Shown piece after piece: positions 8,253 to 16,885 of a DNA stretch of 64,000 nucleotides. The translations under genes were made by a program, and so were the position numbers. The stretch is taken from contig NZ_JQML01000001.1 in assembly GCF_000744705.1 (NCBI RefSeq), forward strand, positions 3,854,017-3,918,016. The letters are read 5' to 3'. Numbering within the stretch: the stretch's first letter is position 1; every line of letters begins with the position of its first letter. The DNA comes from Streptacidiphilus albus JL83. Lineage in GTDB: Bacteria > Actinomycetota > Actinomycetes > Streptomycetales > Streptomycetaceae. A model generated the notes under the pieces. It saw only the letters and a list, made by a program, of their open reading frames with translations. It was not told the origin of the DNA and ran no database searches.

Positions 8253-8699
8253 ATGGCCCGCGCCATTTCCTCAGCCGAAGTCCCCCCGCCCGCCGCCGAC
8301 CGCGACGTCCGGACCGTCCGGAACGTCCAGAGCGCCCCGGGGGCCCAGGGGGCGGAGGGCGCTCCGCAGCCGGGGGCCGGTCCGCTGCTCCGCGCCATCG
8401 CCCTCCAGCGCCCGATCGACGACCTGCTGGAGCTGCTGACCTTCCTGACCGAGGAGGAGCAGTCCGCCCACGTCCAGCAGTTGCTGATGACCGCCGCGAC
8501 CCTGCGCCCGGTCGGCGACGTCGCCGCGCTCGTCCCCAGGCTGTGCGCCCCGCAGGCCGCGACCACCCTCCACGCCGCCGCCGCGTACCGGCCGGTGGAG
8601 GAACTGGCCCAGCTGGTCCGACATCTGCACAATCCCCCGGATCCGTCCGCCGCCGATCAGACCGAGTCCCAACAGGCGCGCTGGAAGCTGCTCCGCTGA
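8253..8699 (+). CDS. Conserved hypothetical protein with three ~33-residue helical repeats
   Basis: A 148-aa soluble protein. The start is the ATG at 8253, with AGGAGG 6 nt upstream. After a low-complexity N-terminal 45 residues there are three similar units: ALQRPIDDLLELLTFL, ATLRPVGDVAALVPRL and AAYRPVEELAQLVRHL, spaced by about 33-35 residues. Each has the pattern xxRPhxxhxxLhxxL, suggesting three helical hairpins. No catalytic motif, membrane span or known domain is visible. Proteins with this repeat occur in many streptomycetes as far as I recall, sometimes annotated near regulators, but I do not know a function. Confidence 0.75.
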   Translation: MARAISSAEVPPPAADRDVRTVRNVQSAPGAQGAEGAPQPGAGPLLRAIALQRPIDDLLELLTFLTEEEQSAHVQQLLMTAATLRPVGDVAALVPRLCAPQAATTLHAAAAYRPVEELAQLVRHLHNPPDPSAADQTESQQARWKLLR

Positions 8700-8737
8700 C
8701 CGACGGTCCCGGGCCGGGCCCGGACCGGCGGGAACGG

Positions 8738-8773
8738 CCGAGCCCCCGGCGCCTGCTGGCGCCGGGGGCTCGG
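8738..8773. terminator. Strong shared terminator hairpin
   Basis: A perfect 16-bp stem (CCGAGCCCCCGGCGCC at 8738-8753 and its complement at 8758-8773) closed by a TGCT loop, between the stop at 8699 (+) and the convergent S53 peptidase stop at 8800 (-). It can serve both genes. Confidence 0.85.
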
Positions 8774-8799
8774 TGCGGTCCCTGCCGCGACGGGAAGCG

Positions 8800-11202
8800 T
8801 CAGGTGTTCAGCGCCGTGTCGTCGATGACGAAGCTGGTCTGCGCACCGCTGACCTCGACGCCGGAGAAGGTCAGGGTGACCTTCTGACCGGCGAAGGAGC
8901 TCAGGTTGAAGCTCTCCTGGACGTAGCCGTTGCCGGCGTTGAGGTTGGAGTAGGTCGCGAGGGTGGTCGAGTTCGCCTTGACGGTGAGCTTGTCCTGCGC
9001 GGTGGTGGAGGTCTTGTCGGTGTCGACGTGCAGCCAGAAGGTGAACGTCGCGGGGCAGCCGGCCGGCACGGTGACCGCCTGGGTCAGGGTGTCGGTGTGG
9101 GCGGCGCCGTAGCCGTCGAGCCAGGCGTCCCAGCTGCCCGAGTGGGCCGGCTCGTCGCTGGTGTCGTTGTTGACGACACCCGAGGTGGCGGTCCAGGGGG
9201 AGGCGGTGCCGGTCTCGAAGCCCGGGTTGCCGAGCAGCTGGGCGGCGGTGCAGGAGCTGGCCGCGGCCACGGTCCAGGTGAAGGACGCGGTGCCGGTGGC
9301 GCCGGTGGTGTCGGTCGCGGTGACGGTCACCGAGAAGGTGCCGGCCGTGGTCGGGGTACCGGTGATGGCGCCGGTGGCGGAGTTGACGGCCAGGCCGGCG
9401 GGCAGGCCGGTGGCGCTGTAGCTGAGGGTCTGGCCGGAGGCCGAGTCGCTCGCCGCTATCTGCAGGGAGGCCGCGGTGCCGACCGTGCCGGACTTGCTGC
9501 CCGGGTTGGTGACGGTGACCGTGTCGGTGCTGCCGGTCGAGCCGCCGGTGCCCAGCAGGGCCGTCATCAGGCCGTCGGCGATGGGGCTGCCCCAGCCGGT
9601 GACCTCGTCGTAGCCGACCCCGGCGTTGTAGTCCTGGTTGCTGCCGGTGGTGACGTCGTGCAGGGCCGCGCCGTAGCCGCTGCCCTCGCCGATGCCGTAG
9701 ATCGCCGGGTTGGCGAAGCCGAGGTTGGCCTTGCTGGCGGCGGCGGCCTTCTGGTTGTACAGGGTGGTGAAGCCGGCCCACAGCGGGGCGGCGGCGCTGG
9801 TGCCGCCGATCTGCTGCCAGGACCCGCCGGTGTAGATGGCGTAGCCGCTGTTCGGGTCGGCGTTGGAGGCGACGTCCGGCACGGTGCGCATGGTGCCGGT
9901 GCCGGGCTGCCAGCTGGGACGGCTGTACAGCGTGGACACGCCGCCGCCGCTGGTGTCCCAGGCGCTCTCGGAGGAGTAGGCGCCGCCGCTGCCCATGGTC
10001 AGCGTGGTGCCGCCGACGCTGGTGCCGTAGACGCTGGTGCCGGGGAAGTCGACGGCCAGGACGCCGGAGCCGCTGGTGCTGCCGGTGCAGTCGCGCGAGC
10101 CGTCGTCGCCGGCCGCGCTGTAGATGCTGATGCCCTCGGCCACGGCCTGCTCGAAGGTGTTGTTGACCGCGGTCATCACCGAGGGGGTGGTGTCCTGCTC
10201 GCAGGAGCCCCAGGAGATGGAGATGGCCGAGACCTTGTCGGCGGAGACGATCGCGTTGGCGATGTCGATCTCGCCCTGGTCCGAGTTGGGGGCCTCGTAG
10301 ACCAGCTGGGTCGCCTGGGGCGCCACGGCGCGGACGACCTCGCTGTCGAGCTCGACCTCGCCCTCGCCCTGGCCCGGGTTGGAGTTGTAGTTGGCGCTGT
10401 CCACCGAGACGGTGGTCGCCGCCGGACCCGACAGGCCGTAGGTCGAGTTGTAGGTGCTCAGGTCCGAGGCGTTGTAGCCGTCGAACTCCCACAGCGCCAC
10501 GGTCTCGCCGCTGCCGTTCTCACCGGTCTTGTTGATCCGGTAGGCGGTGTCGATCTGGCTGGGCGTCACGCCGGACGGGGTGGCGTGCGGGGTGACGTTC
10601 GCCTTGCGGACGAGGTCGGGGGTGCGCACCGTGTGGTCGTCCAGGCCGGCCACCGCGGAGACCAGGCCGGCGATGTTCGCCGGCAGCACGGCCGCGTGGT
10701 CGTTGGCGTAGAACTCGCGGTGCGCGTAGGGGTCCTGGTAGGTGCTCTCGGTGGTGCCGAAGGCGGCCTTGACCGTCGCGGCGGTACCGGTCGCGTCGAG
10801 CGACTCGCGGTTGCCGCTGACCCGGGTGACCTGGAGGCCCTTGCTCCTGAGGTACGCCGCGACCGTGTCGGCCTGCGCCTGGGTCGGCGCGTAGGCGGCG
10901 TTGAACTGGGCTGCGGTCAGATAGTGGCCGTAGGCCGCGGTCCCGGGGGTGCTGGCCGCCGCCACGAAGCGGCTGAGCCCGGCGGCGTCGCGCAGTCTGA
11001 GCGAGACCGCGATCGAGAGGTGCTGGGTGGCCGGCAGCGCGGCGACCCGGTGGGAGTAGGCAAGGGCCGGCGAGCTGCTGCCGACCAGCGGGACCACGGC
11101 CGCTGCGGGGGTGGCAGCCTGGGCGACGGGTGTGCCCAGAATGGCGATGGCCGGGCTGAGCAGCGCGAACGCCGCCGCCGCCGCGAGGTAACGGTGCTTC
11201 AA
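8800..11202 (-). CDS. Secreted S53 family (sedolisin/kumamolisin-like) serine-carboxyl peptidase
   Basis: Exported acid endopeptidase of 800 aa. I use the TTG at 11202: GAGGAGGA lies 3-12 nt upstream and it yields a clean signal peptide ([20 protein letters not shown]...VAQA, cut near residue 29); a longer open frame to 11376 adds a non-signal tail. A pro-domain covers about residues 45-185. Catalytic residues are E282 and D286 (motif EVELD), the oxyanion Asp366 (AAGDDG) and Ser469 (GGTSAAAP). The calcium-site region [11 protein letters not shown] follows at about 531. A putative Ig/cadherin-like domain ([18 protein letters not shown]) and a C-terminal ~150-aa beta-rich domain with GNPGFETG come last. 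The protein ends next to a shared terminator. Confidence 0.93.
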   Translation of the reverse strand: MKHRYLAAAAAFALLSPAIAILGTPVAQAATPAAAVVPLVGSSSPALAYSHRVAALPATQHLSIAVSLRLRDAAGLSRFVAAASTPGTAAYGHYLTAAQFNAAYAPTQAQADTVAAYLRSKGLQVTRVSGNRESLDATGTAATVKAAFGTTESTYQDPYAHREFYANDHAAVLPANIAGLVSAVAGLDDHTVRTPDLVRKANVTPHATPSGVTPSQIDTAYRINKTGENGSGETVALWEFDGYNASDLSTYNSTYGLSGPAATTVSVDSANYNSNPGQGEGEVELDSEVVRAVAPQATQLVYEAPNSDQGEIDIANAIVSADKVSAISISWGSCEQDTTPSVMTAVNNTFEQAVAEGISIYSAAGDDGSRDCTGSTSGSGVLAVDFPGTSVYGTSVGGTTLTMGSGGAYSSESAWDTSGGGVSTLYSRPSWQPGTGTMRTVPDVASNADPNSGYAIYTGGSWQQIGGTSAAAPLWAGFTTLYNQKAAAASKANLGFANPAIYGIGEGSGYGAALHDVTTGSNQDYNAGVGYDEVTGWGSPIADGLMTALLGTGGSTGSTDTVTVTNPGSKSGTVGTAASLQIAASDSASGQTLSYSATGLPAGLAVNSATGAITGTPTTAGTFSVTVTATDTTGATGTASFTWTVAAASSCTAAQLLGNPGFETGTASPWTATSGVVNNDTSDEPAHSGSWDAWLDGYGAAHTDTLTQAVTVPAGCPATFTFWLHVDTDKTSTTAQDKLTVKANSTTLATYSNLNAGNGYVQESFNLSSFAGQKVTLTFSGVEVSGAQTSFVIDDTALNT

Positions 11203-11548
11203 GGAATCCTCCTCGTCCTGGCCGCACACCAGGAAAGGGCCTCGCACTCCAGATCGTGGAGCGTCGAACGCAACCTGACAGAACCGGGCGGCGGCATTGG
11301 CAAGGCAGAGCCCATAACTTGTCCATGAACTTTCAAATGTTAAGAAACAGTTCATAAACAGAATCAATTCGGCCACTCAGTGAAATTGACTGATCACGGG
11401 CGGTGGAATTCCGGTGTGCTATGCGCACCGACAACGTGGCGTGACTCACAGACTCCGGCAGGCAACTCACAGATGACATTCAGCTTTCCGGCGTGCAGCA
11501 TGGTGGCGTTCAGCGCGATGCGGTACGTCGGCAAGACGGGGCAGCTCC
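11203..11548. promoter_or_regulatory. Divergent intergenic region between peptidase and HTH genes
   Basis: No gene is seen in these 346 bases. The middle (11325-11395) is unusually AT-rich for this genome and holds AACTTTCAAATGTTAAG and TTCATAAACAGAATC, so promoters for the peptidase are likely there. A direct repeat ACTCACAGA occurs at 11442-11450 and 11466-11474 on the HTH gene side. Confidence 0.4.
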
Positions 11549-12556
11549 ATGAAGCAAGACCGGGACGACCTGCGAACCCGCGCCGAGGTGCCGGAACAGC
11601 GGCCCCCGGAGGAGGCCAGGGCCTCCGCCCCGGCAACGGAGGGCGGCCACCCGGCCGCCGCCGGAGGCGCGTTCGCCCACGGGCTGCACGTCGCCATCGA
11701 GGCCAGCGGCCTGAGCCTCTACACCCTCCAGCAGCAGCTCTCCGCCCGCGGCGCCACCGTCAGCGTCACCACCCTGAGCTACTGGCGGCGGGGGCGCAGC
11801 CAGCCCGAGCGGATGGTCTCGCTGCGGGCGGTCGCGCTGCTGGAGGAGATCCTCGGCCTGCCCGAGCAGGCCCTCAGCGGACTGCTCGGATCACCCCGGC
11901 TCCGGGGCCGCTGGGCAGCGCAGCGCCAGAAGCACGATGCCCGACGCATCGACGAGCTCTGGCCGGACGACCCCTGGCTGCTGCAGGTGCTGGAGGAGCT
12001 GGACGCCCCGCCCCCGGAGTCGCTGGAGCGGCTGAGCATCCACGACTCGTACCACGTCGACGCCCGGCAGGGCCGGCGCCTGCTGCGGGTCCGCCAGGTC
12101 GTCCGGGCGACCACCGACCGGGTCTCCCGGTGCGTGGTCGGCTTCCAGGCCGACGAGGACCCGCGGAACCCGGCCGCCTTCGGCCCGGTGCGCAACGCCA
12201 GGATCGGCCGGATCCGGCAGCGGCCCGACTCCGGCTTCCTGCTCGGCGAACTCGTCCTGGACACCCCGCTGAACACCGGCGACACGACGGTGTTCGACTA
12301 CGAGCTGCTGCTCCCCGACGGAGCGGGCGCCACCGACGGACGACGGCATTTCGCGACCCCGGTGCGGGAGTACGTCCTCCAGGTGCACTTCGACCCGCTC
12401 TCGGTGCCGGCGCACTGCTACCACTTCGAGCGCGACTGCGGGGAGGACGAGGACCGGCTGCGAAGACCGCTGTGGATCGGCCCCTCGGGTACCGCCCACG
12501 TGGTCAGCCTGGACCAGCCGCCGGGGGTGGTCGGCATCCGCTGGGAGTGGACCTGA
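11549..12556 (+). CDS. Helix-turn-helix protein of the actinomycete XRE-like group
   Basis: A 335-aa cytoplasmic protein. After a charged, disordered ~45 residues, residues 48-110 form a helix-turn-helix: AFAHGLHVAIEASGLSLYTL then SVTTLSYWRRGRSQPERM, which is the usual recognition-helix signature (S-YWRxGRSxPER) of a family found in streptomycetes. The C-terminal ~220 residues are an uncharacterised, beta-rich domain (RLLRVRQVVRATTDRVSRCV, EYVLQVHFDPLSVPAHCYHF) with conserved aromatic and Cys residues. A DNA-binding regulator is the likely role; its targets are unknown. It is convergent with the next gene. Confidence 0.75.
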   Translation: MKQDRDDLRTRAEVPEQRPPEEARASAPATEGGHPAAAGGAFAHGLHVAIEASGLSLYTLQQQLSARGATVSVTTLSYWRRGRSQPERMVSLRAVALLEEILGLPEQALSGLLGSPRLRGRWAAQRQKHDARRIDELWPDDPWLLQVLEELDAPPPESLERLSIHDSYHVDARQGRRLLRVRQVVRATTDRVSRCVVGFQADEDPRNPAAFGPVRNARIGRIRQRPDSGFLLGELVLDTPLNTGDTTVFDYELLLPDGAGATDGRRHFATPVREYVLQVHFDPLSVPAHCYHFERDCGEDEDRLRRPLWIGPSGTAHVVSLDQPPGVVGIRWEWT

Positions 12557-12593
12557 TCCGGGCGGACGCCCACTGCGACTGCCACTGCGACTC

Positions 12594-13541
12594 CTACGGC
12601 AGCTCCTGCTGCGGGACCGCTGCGCACAGCGCGGCGGCGAGGGCCACCTCGGTTCCGGCGAGGCCGGTCGAGCAGTAGAGGGTGATCTGGTCGGGTCCGG
12701 TCCGGCCGGTGGCCGCCCCGGCGAGTACCGCGCCCAGTTCCGTCATCCGTTCGGGCCCGACCAGGTGAGGTTCGGGGTAACCCGCGACCTGGGCCAGGGA
12801 GTCGGTGAGGATCACCTGGGCCCGTTCGGCCAGCGCGGCGGGGATCTCGTGCCGGGAGGCGCTCTTGGGACCGAGTGTCGTCACGTGGGTGCCGGGACCG
12901 ATCCAGCCCGCGTCCAGTACGGGTTCGGTGCTGTTGGTGGCCACGATCACCACGTTCCGCTCGCGTACCGCCTCCTCGACGGTGGAGACGGCCCGCACCG
13001 GGAGACCCAGTTCCTCGGCGGCGCGCCGCGCGAAGGCCTCCGCCCGGTCCGGGCGGCGGGCGACCACCACGGCTTCCTCGATCTTCCGGACCCCGTGCAG
13101 GGCCCACAGCTGCGTCCACGCCTGCACGCCCGCTCCCACCAGGGCCAGGCGCAGCGGCCCTGGGCGGGCCGCCGCCTCCACGGCGACGGCGCCCAGCGCC
13201 CCCGTACGTCGCGCGCCGAGTTCGCGCCCGTGCACCAGGGCCCGCAGCGCGCCGCCGGCGGCGTCCCAGACCACGACCAACTGCTCGGCGTCGACGATGG
13301 TGTCGTACACGCGGAAGCCGAACACCCCCTGCTCGCGCAGGTGCCCGGCGGTGAAGACCAGGTGCCCGTCACCGATGTCGGCCCGAACCCGGGGCGGCGC
13401 CTGCAACGTGCCCTCGTGGTGTGCCAGCACGGCCGCTCGCACGGCCCGGACGGCGGTCGCCGGATCGAGGTGGGTGCGCACGTCGTCGTCGTTGAAGAGG
13501 CGCGGGGCCGATGCCCGTGGCTGCGTCGCGGAGAGATCCAT
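12594..13541 (-). CDS. Ornithine cyclodeaminase / mu-crystallin family protein
   Basis: NAD(P)-dependent enzyme of 315 aa. The ATG at 13541 has AGGA 8 nt upstream. The dinucleotide site is LRLALVGAGVQAWTQ (residues ~120-135), the upstream substrate arginine/lysine region is VFTAGHLREQGVFGFRVYD, and ATNSTEPVLDAGWIGPGTHV plus GPKSASRHEIPA are family landmarks. Members include ornithine cyclodeaminase (ornithine to proline plus ammonia), alanine dehydrogenases, and imine reductases used in amino-acid building-block synthesis. The sequence does not discriminate between these. It is divergent from the oleate hydratase gene by a 360-bp spacer. Confidence 0.88.
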   Translation of the reverse strand: MDLSATQPRASAPRLFNDDDVRTHLDPATAVRAVRAAVLAHHEGTLQAPPRVRADIGDGHLVFTAGHLREQGVFGFRVYDTIVDAEQLVVVWDAAGGALRALVHGRELGARRTGALGAVAVEAAARPGPLRLALVGAGVQAWTQLWALHGVRKIEEAVVVARRPDRAEAFARRAAEELGLPVRAVSTVEEAVRERNVVIVATNSTEPVLDAGWIGPGTHVTTLGPKSASRHEIPAALAERAQVILTDSLAQVAGYPEPHLVGPERMTELGAVLAGAATGRTGPDQITLYCSTGLAGTEVALAAALCAAVPQQELP

Positions 13542-13901
13542 GACCACATCCTGTCGGACCGGTTCCGCCGGGGCATCCGGCCCTGGTACGGCTCCGACTC
13601 CGTCCTGCGACCGAGAGCCGGCCTGCTCACACGTCTGTTCACACCTCAGCTCGCTCGCCCGCCCGCCCGCCTGCTCGCCTGCTCGCCCGCCGGAGAGGCG
13701 CACACACCCACGACGGGCCCGCTCACGGCCGGGTGCCCTGGACGGCCCAACCAGGCGTGCCGACGGCCGGGGATGATGGTGAATTGGCTGGGCGTGCGTA
13801 TTGGACGTGCGTATTGACGGCGCCCGGCGCGCCCACCGGTTCCGGGCCGACGCCGCCCTCGCCCGGGCCGCCTGCCGCCACCAGTCCAGGGAGTTGCAGC
13901 C
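13542..13901. promoter_or_regulatory. Divergent spacer with low-complexity stretch and tandem operator-like repeat
   Basis: No gene seen. 13651-13694 is a CGCTCGCC/CTGCTCGCC low-complexity run. At 13791-13816 two adjacent 13-bp units, GGCGTGCGTATTG and GACGTGCGTATTG, differ by one base and lie 86 nt before the oleate hydratase start. They look like a tandem protein-binding site or promoter elements for that gene. GGGAG precedes the ATG at 13902. Confidence 0.45.
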
Positions 13902-15674
13902 ATGTACTACAGCAGCGGCAACTACGAGGCCTTCGCCCGGCCCCGCAAGCCCGAACGGGCCGACCGGGTACGCGCCTGGTTCGTCGGCGCCGGGCTGGCC
14001 TCGCTGGCAGGCGCGGCGTTCCTGGTACGGGATGCGCAGGTCCCCGGGGAGCGGATCACCGTCCTGGAGCGGCTCAAGCTGCCCGGCGGGGCGCTGGACG
14101 GAATCAAGGAGCCCAGGAAGGGCTTCGTGATCCGGGGCGGGCGCGAGCTGGAGGACCACATGGAGTGCCTGTGGGACCTCTTCCGCTCCGTGCCCTCGCT
14201 GGAGGTCGACGGGTCGGTGCTGGACGAGTTCTACTGGCTGGACAAGGACGACCCCAACCGCTCGCTGCAGCGCGTCACCGAGCGCCAGGGCCAGGACGCC
14301 GGGACCGACGGCCGGTTCGCGCTGAACGACCGCGCCCAGAAGGACCTGGTCAAGATCTTCCTGGCCACCCGCGAGGAGATGGAGGGCCGGCGGATCGACG
14401 AGGTGTTCGGCCGCGACTTCCTGGACAGCAACTTCTGGCTGTACTGGCGCACCATGTTCGCCTTCGAGGAGTGGCACAGCGCCCTGGAGATGAAGCTCTA
14501 CCTGCACCGCTTCATCCACCACGTCGGCGGCCTGCCGGACCTCTCGGCGCTGAAGTTCACCAAGTACAACCAGTACGAGTCGATGGTGCTGCCGCTGACC
14601 CGCTGGCTGATGGACCAGGGCGTGACGTTCCGCTTCGAGACCGAGGTCACCGACATCGACTTCGACCTCACCGCGCAGCGCAAGCAGGCGACCCGGATCC
14701 ACTGGGTGGAGGCCGAACAGCCGGGCGGGGTGGACCTGGGCGAGGACGACCTGGTGTTCACCACCATCGGCTCGCTCACCGAGAACTCCGACAACGGGTC
14801 CCAGGACACCCCGGCCCGGCTGAACGAGGGTCCCGCACCCGCGTGGGACCTGTGGCGCCGCATCGCCGCCAAGGACCCCTCGTTCGGGCACCCGGAGGTG
14901 TTCTGCGGCCACATCCCCCGGAGCAAGTGGGAGTCCGCCACCGTCACCACCCTGGACGAGCGGATCCCCCGCTACATCCAGAAGATCGCCAAGCGCGACC
15001 CGTTCAGCGGCGGCGTGGTCACCGGGGGCATCGTCACCGCCCGCGACTCCAACTGGCTGCTGAGCTGGACCGTCAACCGCCAGCCGCACTTCAAGCAGCA
15101 GCCCGCGGACCAGATCGTGGTCTGGCTGTACGGACTCTTCGTGGACCGCCCCGGCGACTACGTGAGGAAGCCGATGCAGGAGTGCACCGGCGAGGAGATC
15201 ACCCAGGAGTGGCTCCACCACCTGGGCGTGCCGGTCGCGGACATCCCCCTCCTGGCGGCCGAGGCCGCCCGCTGCGTGCCGGTGATGATGCCCTACATCA
15301 CCGCCTTCTTCCTGCCCCGCCGGGCCGGCGACCGCCCCGCCGTCGTTCCGGACGGCGCGGTGAACTTCGCGTTCATCGGCCAGTTCGCCGAGACCGGCCG
15401 GGACTGCATCTTCACCACCGAGTACTCGGTGCGCACCGGCATGGAGGCCGCCTACCAGCTACTGGGCGTGGAGCGCGGCGTGCCGGAGGTCTTCAACTCC
15501 ACCTACGACATCCGCAAACTGCTGGCCGCCGCGAGCTGCCTGCGCGACGGCGCCGAACTCGACCTTCCCGGGCCCGCGTTCGTCCGCACCCGGCTCCTGC
15601 ACCGACTGGAGGCCACCGAAGTCGGCCGACTCCTGGAGGAATTCGACCTCCTCAAGGAGGAGGAGCAGCCGTAG
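13902..15674 (+). CDS. Oleate hydratase (FAD-dependent; myosin-cross-reactive antigen family)
   Basis: Enzyme that adds water to the cis-9 double bond of oleate to give 10-hydroxystearate; it detoxifies host or environmental unsaturated fatty acids. At 590 aa it is full length for the family. The N-terminal FAD site is AWFVGAGLASLAGAAFLVRD (residues ~24-43), with KLPGGALDG (60s) and RGGRELEDHMECLWDLF immediately after, all hallmarks of the family. Other conserved blocks are FEEWHSALEMKLYLHRFIHH, KFTKYNQYESMVLPLTRWL, and FIGQFAETGRDCIFTTEYSV near the end. The CDS begins after a GGGAG site. It is followed at 3 nt (or 45 nt) by the next gene, perhaps co-transcribed. Confidence 0.97.
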   Translation: MYYSSGNYEAFARPRKPERADRVRAWFVGAGLASLAGAAFLVRDAQVPGERITVLERLKLPGGALDGIKEPRKGFVIRGGRELEDHMECLWDLFRSVPSLEVDGSVLDEFYWLDKDDPNRSLQRVTERQGQDAGTDGRFALNDRAQKDLVKIFLATREEMEGRRIDEVFGRDFLDSNFWLYWRTMFAFEEWHSALEMKLYLHRFIHHVGGLPDLSALKFTKYNQYESMVLPLTRWLMDQGVTFRFETEVTDIDFDLTAQRKQATRIHWVEAEQPGGVDLGEDDLVFTTIGSLTENSDNGSQDTPARLNEGPAPAWDLWRRIAAKDPSFGHPEVFCGHIPRSKWESATVTTLDERIPRYIQKIAKRDPFSGGVVTGGIVTARDSNWLLSWTVNRQPHFKQQPADQIVVWLYGLFVDRPGDYVRKPMQECTGEEITQEWLHHLGVPVADIPLLAAEAARCVPVMMPYITAFFLPRRAGDRPAVVPDGAVNFAFIGQFAETGRDCIFTTEYSVRTGMEAAYQLLGVERGVPEVFNSTYDIRKLLAAASCLRDGAELDLPGPAFVRTRLLHRLEATEVGRLLEEFDLLKEEEQP

Positions 15675-15718
15675 CAATGCTGAACTCCCCGGCTCCCATA
15701 GTGGACAAGGGGGTAGCC

Positions 15719-16132
15719 ATGCCGGGGAGAACAGATGAAGATGGCGGCATGGAATCAGCGCGTCGCGCTCTCGAAACCCTGATGACCTGGCCGGGCCTGT
15801 CCACAGCCCCGGCCACGTGCGGCACCGGAACCGCGGTGCTGGCCGACGGTGTACAGATCGTCCACTTCCACACCGCCCACCAGGCGGACCTCTACCTGGG
15901 GCGGCCCGCGGTCGAGCGCCTGAGCGAGGAGCTGGGGCACTCCACCGCAGTGCGCCTGGTGGCCGGCTCGGGCTGGGTGACCGTGCTCCTGGACGGCGAC
16001 AGCGATGCGGACCTGGTGGTCACCCTGGCCAGTGTCGCCCGCCAGGCCGGTGCCCCGCGCCCGGGCAGGACCGGCGACGGGGCGTGCAACCAGGGCCACG
16101 TCTCGATCATCACCCTGGAACAGGCGGCCTGA
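15719..16132 (+). CDS. Luciferase-domain (DUF5519-like) protein
   Basis: Small soluble protein of 137 aa; the ATG at 15719 is preferred because AGGGGG lies 7 nt upstream, although an in-frame ATG at 15677, 3 nt after the oleate hydratase stop, is possible (151 aa). The core reads VQIVHFHTAHQADLYLGRPA followed by GSGWVTVLLDGDSDADLVVT, which is the pattern of the actinomycete luciferase domain family DUF5519 (IxHxH...DLHL...SGWVTxxxxxxDD). The name comes from similarity to a region found in bioluminescence-related proteins; no luciferase activity should be assumed. Possible operon partner of oleate hydratase. Confidence 0.65.
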   Translation: MPGRTDEDGGMESARRALETLMTWPGLSTAPATCGTGTAVLADGVQIVHFHTAHQADLYLGRPAVERLSEELGHSTAVRLVAGSGWVTVLLDGDSDADLVVTLASVARQAGAPRPGRTGDGACNQGHVSIITLEQAA

Positions 16133-16138
16133 GCCCCG

Positions 16139-16318
16139 GCCGAGAGGGCCGGGCTGGACGCGCTCTCCCCGCGCCTGGGCGAGGCCCTGGCCGTCGAGGG
16201 AGCCGAACGCCGGCCCTTCGACCTGGCACGGATCCAGCTCTACTGCGGCGAGCGGCTGCGGCACCACGGGGAGCGGGCCCGCGCCCGCCAGCACCTGGAG
16301 GCCGCGCTCCGGGCATCT
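16139..16318 (+). pseudogene. Remnant of the C-terminal region of a large LuxR/AAA-type regulator
   Basis: In the frame of the preceding gene, directly after its stop, the translation contains RRPFDLARIQLYCGERLRHH and RARAREHLEAAL-like sequence (here RARARQHLEAALR). This is the TPR segment that precedes the HTH in large AAA-ATPase LuxR-family regulators (pattern RPFxxARTQLLYGERLRRxxR). There is no start codon with a ribosome site, the ATPase and HTH parts are absent, and the frame runs into unrelated sequence after about 60 residues. It is best read as debris. Confidence 0.55.
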
Positions 16319-16414
16319 CCCGTCTCGGAGCCGCCCCCGCGACGCCCTCCAGCAACTAGCCCCTGCGGGCGAGCCCTCGACACCCAGCGCGAACTGAGCT
16401 CCGCGCCGGAGGAC

Positions 16415-16882
16415 TCAAACACCACTCTCCTGATCGCCGGACTCCCCCGGCCGGTCATTCGCACCTTGCAGGAGATCGACGATGTCGAGATCCCCTTCGG
16501 TGCTGACGGCCACGATCCATGACCGATCCGCAGCAAGGAAGTAGTGGTGCTCCGGAATTTCGAGCAGTCCAGCGACCACCGAAGCACAGGAAGCGCCGGT
16601 GAAACGCACCCCAAAGGGCGAGAGCCCGTCACCGACATGTTCGACCGTCGAACCCGGGAGTGCGCGCAGACATACCTCGTCGGCCGCGGCCGCCGCCAGC
16701 CGCACTTCGTCGGAACTCCTCAAATGCGCGTGCCTGCCTGGCACGCGGGGCCAGTCAATCTTCGAGCCGGCGGTCGGAAATCGGAGACTCATCCAGTCGA
16801 AGGCAGCCGAAGCATCAAAACGCTCCAGTCCGTTGAGCGGCGGGGTGCCGTACACGGCGTCCGCCCAGTAGTTCTCAGCCAT
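16415..16882 (-). CDS. Probable immunity protein for the adjacent HINT toxin
   Basis: A 155-aa acidic, soluble protein with no signal peptide. Its ATG lies only 3 nt after the toxin stop codon, the spacing expected of a toxin/immunity pair. The sequence is distinct in composition from its neighbours (more A/T at third positions). Recognisable only in general shape: the second half HHYFLAADRSWIVAVSTEGD resembles the C-terminal strand pair seen in several unrelated immunity families (hYFhxxDxSWhhxxxxEGD). No named family could be assigned with confidence. Function is inferred from position, size and charge. Confidence 0.7.
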   Translation of the reverse strand: MAENYWADAVYGTPPLNGLERFDASAAFDWMSLRFPTAGSKIDWPRVPGRHAHLRSSDEVRLAAAAADEVCLRALPGSTVEHVGDGLSPFGVRFTGASCASVVAGLLEIPEHHYFLAADRSWIVAVSTEGDLDIVDLLQGANDRPGESGDQESGV

Positions 16883-16885
16883 CGC

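Noticed and set aside
8773..11328. 851-codon open frame on the plus strand opposite the S53 peptidase
   Set aside because: Val/Gly/Ala-rich without motifs; the opposite strand has a complete peptidase with catalytic residues.
13604..15221. Extension of the ornithine cyclodeaminase frame far upstream (to 15221)
   Set aside because: It runs antisense to oleate hydratase and lacks family similarity; the ATG at 13541 with a ribosome site gives the normal length.
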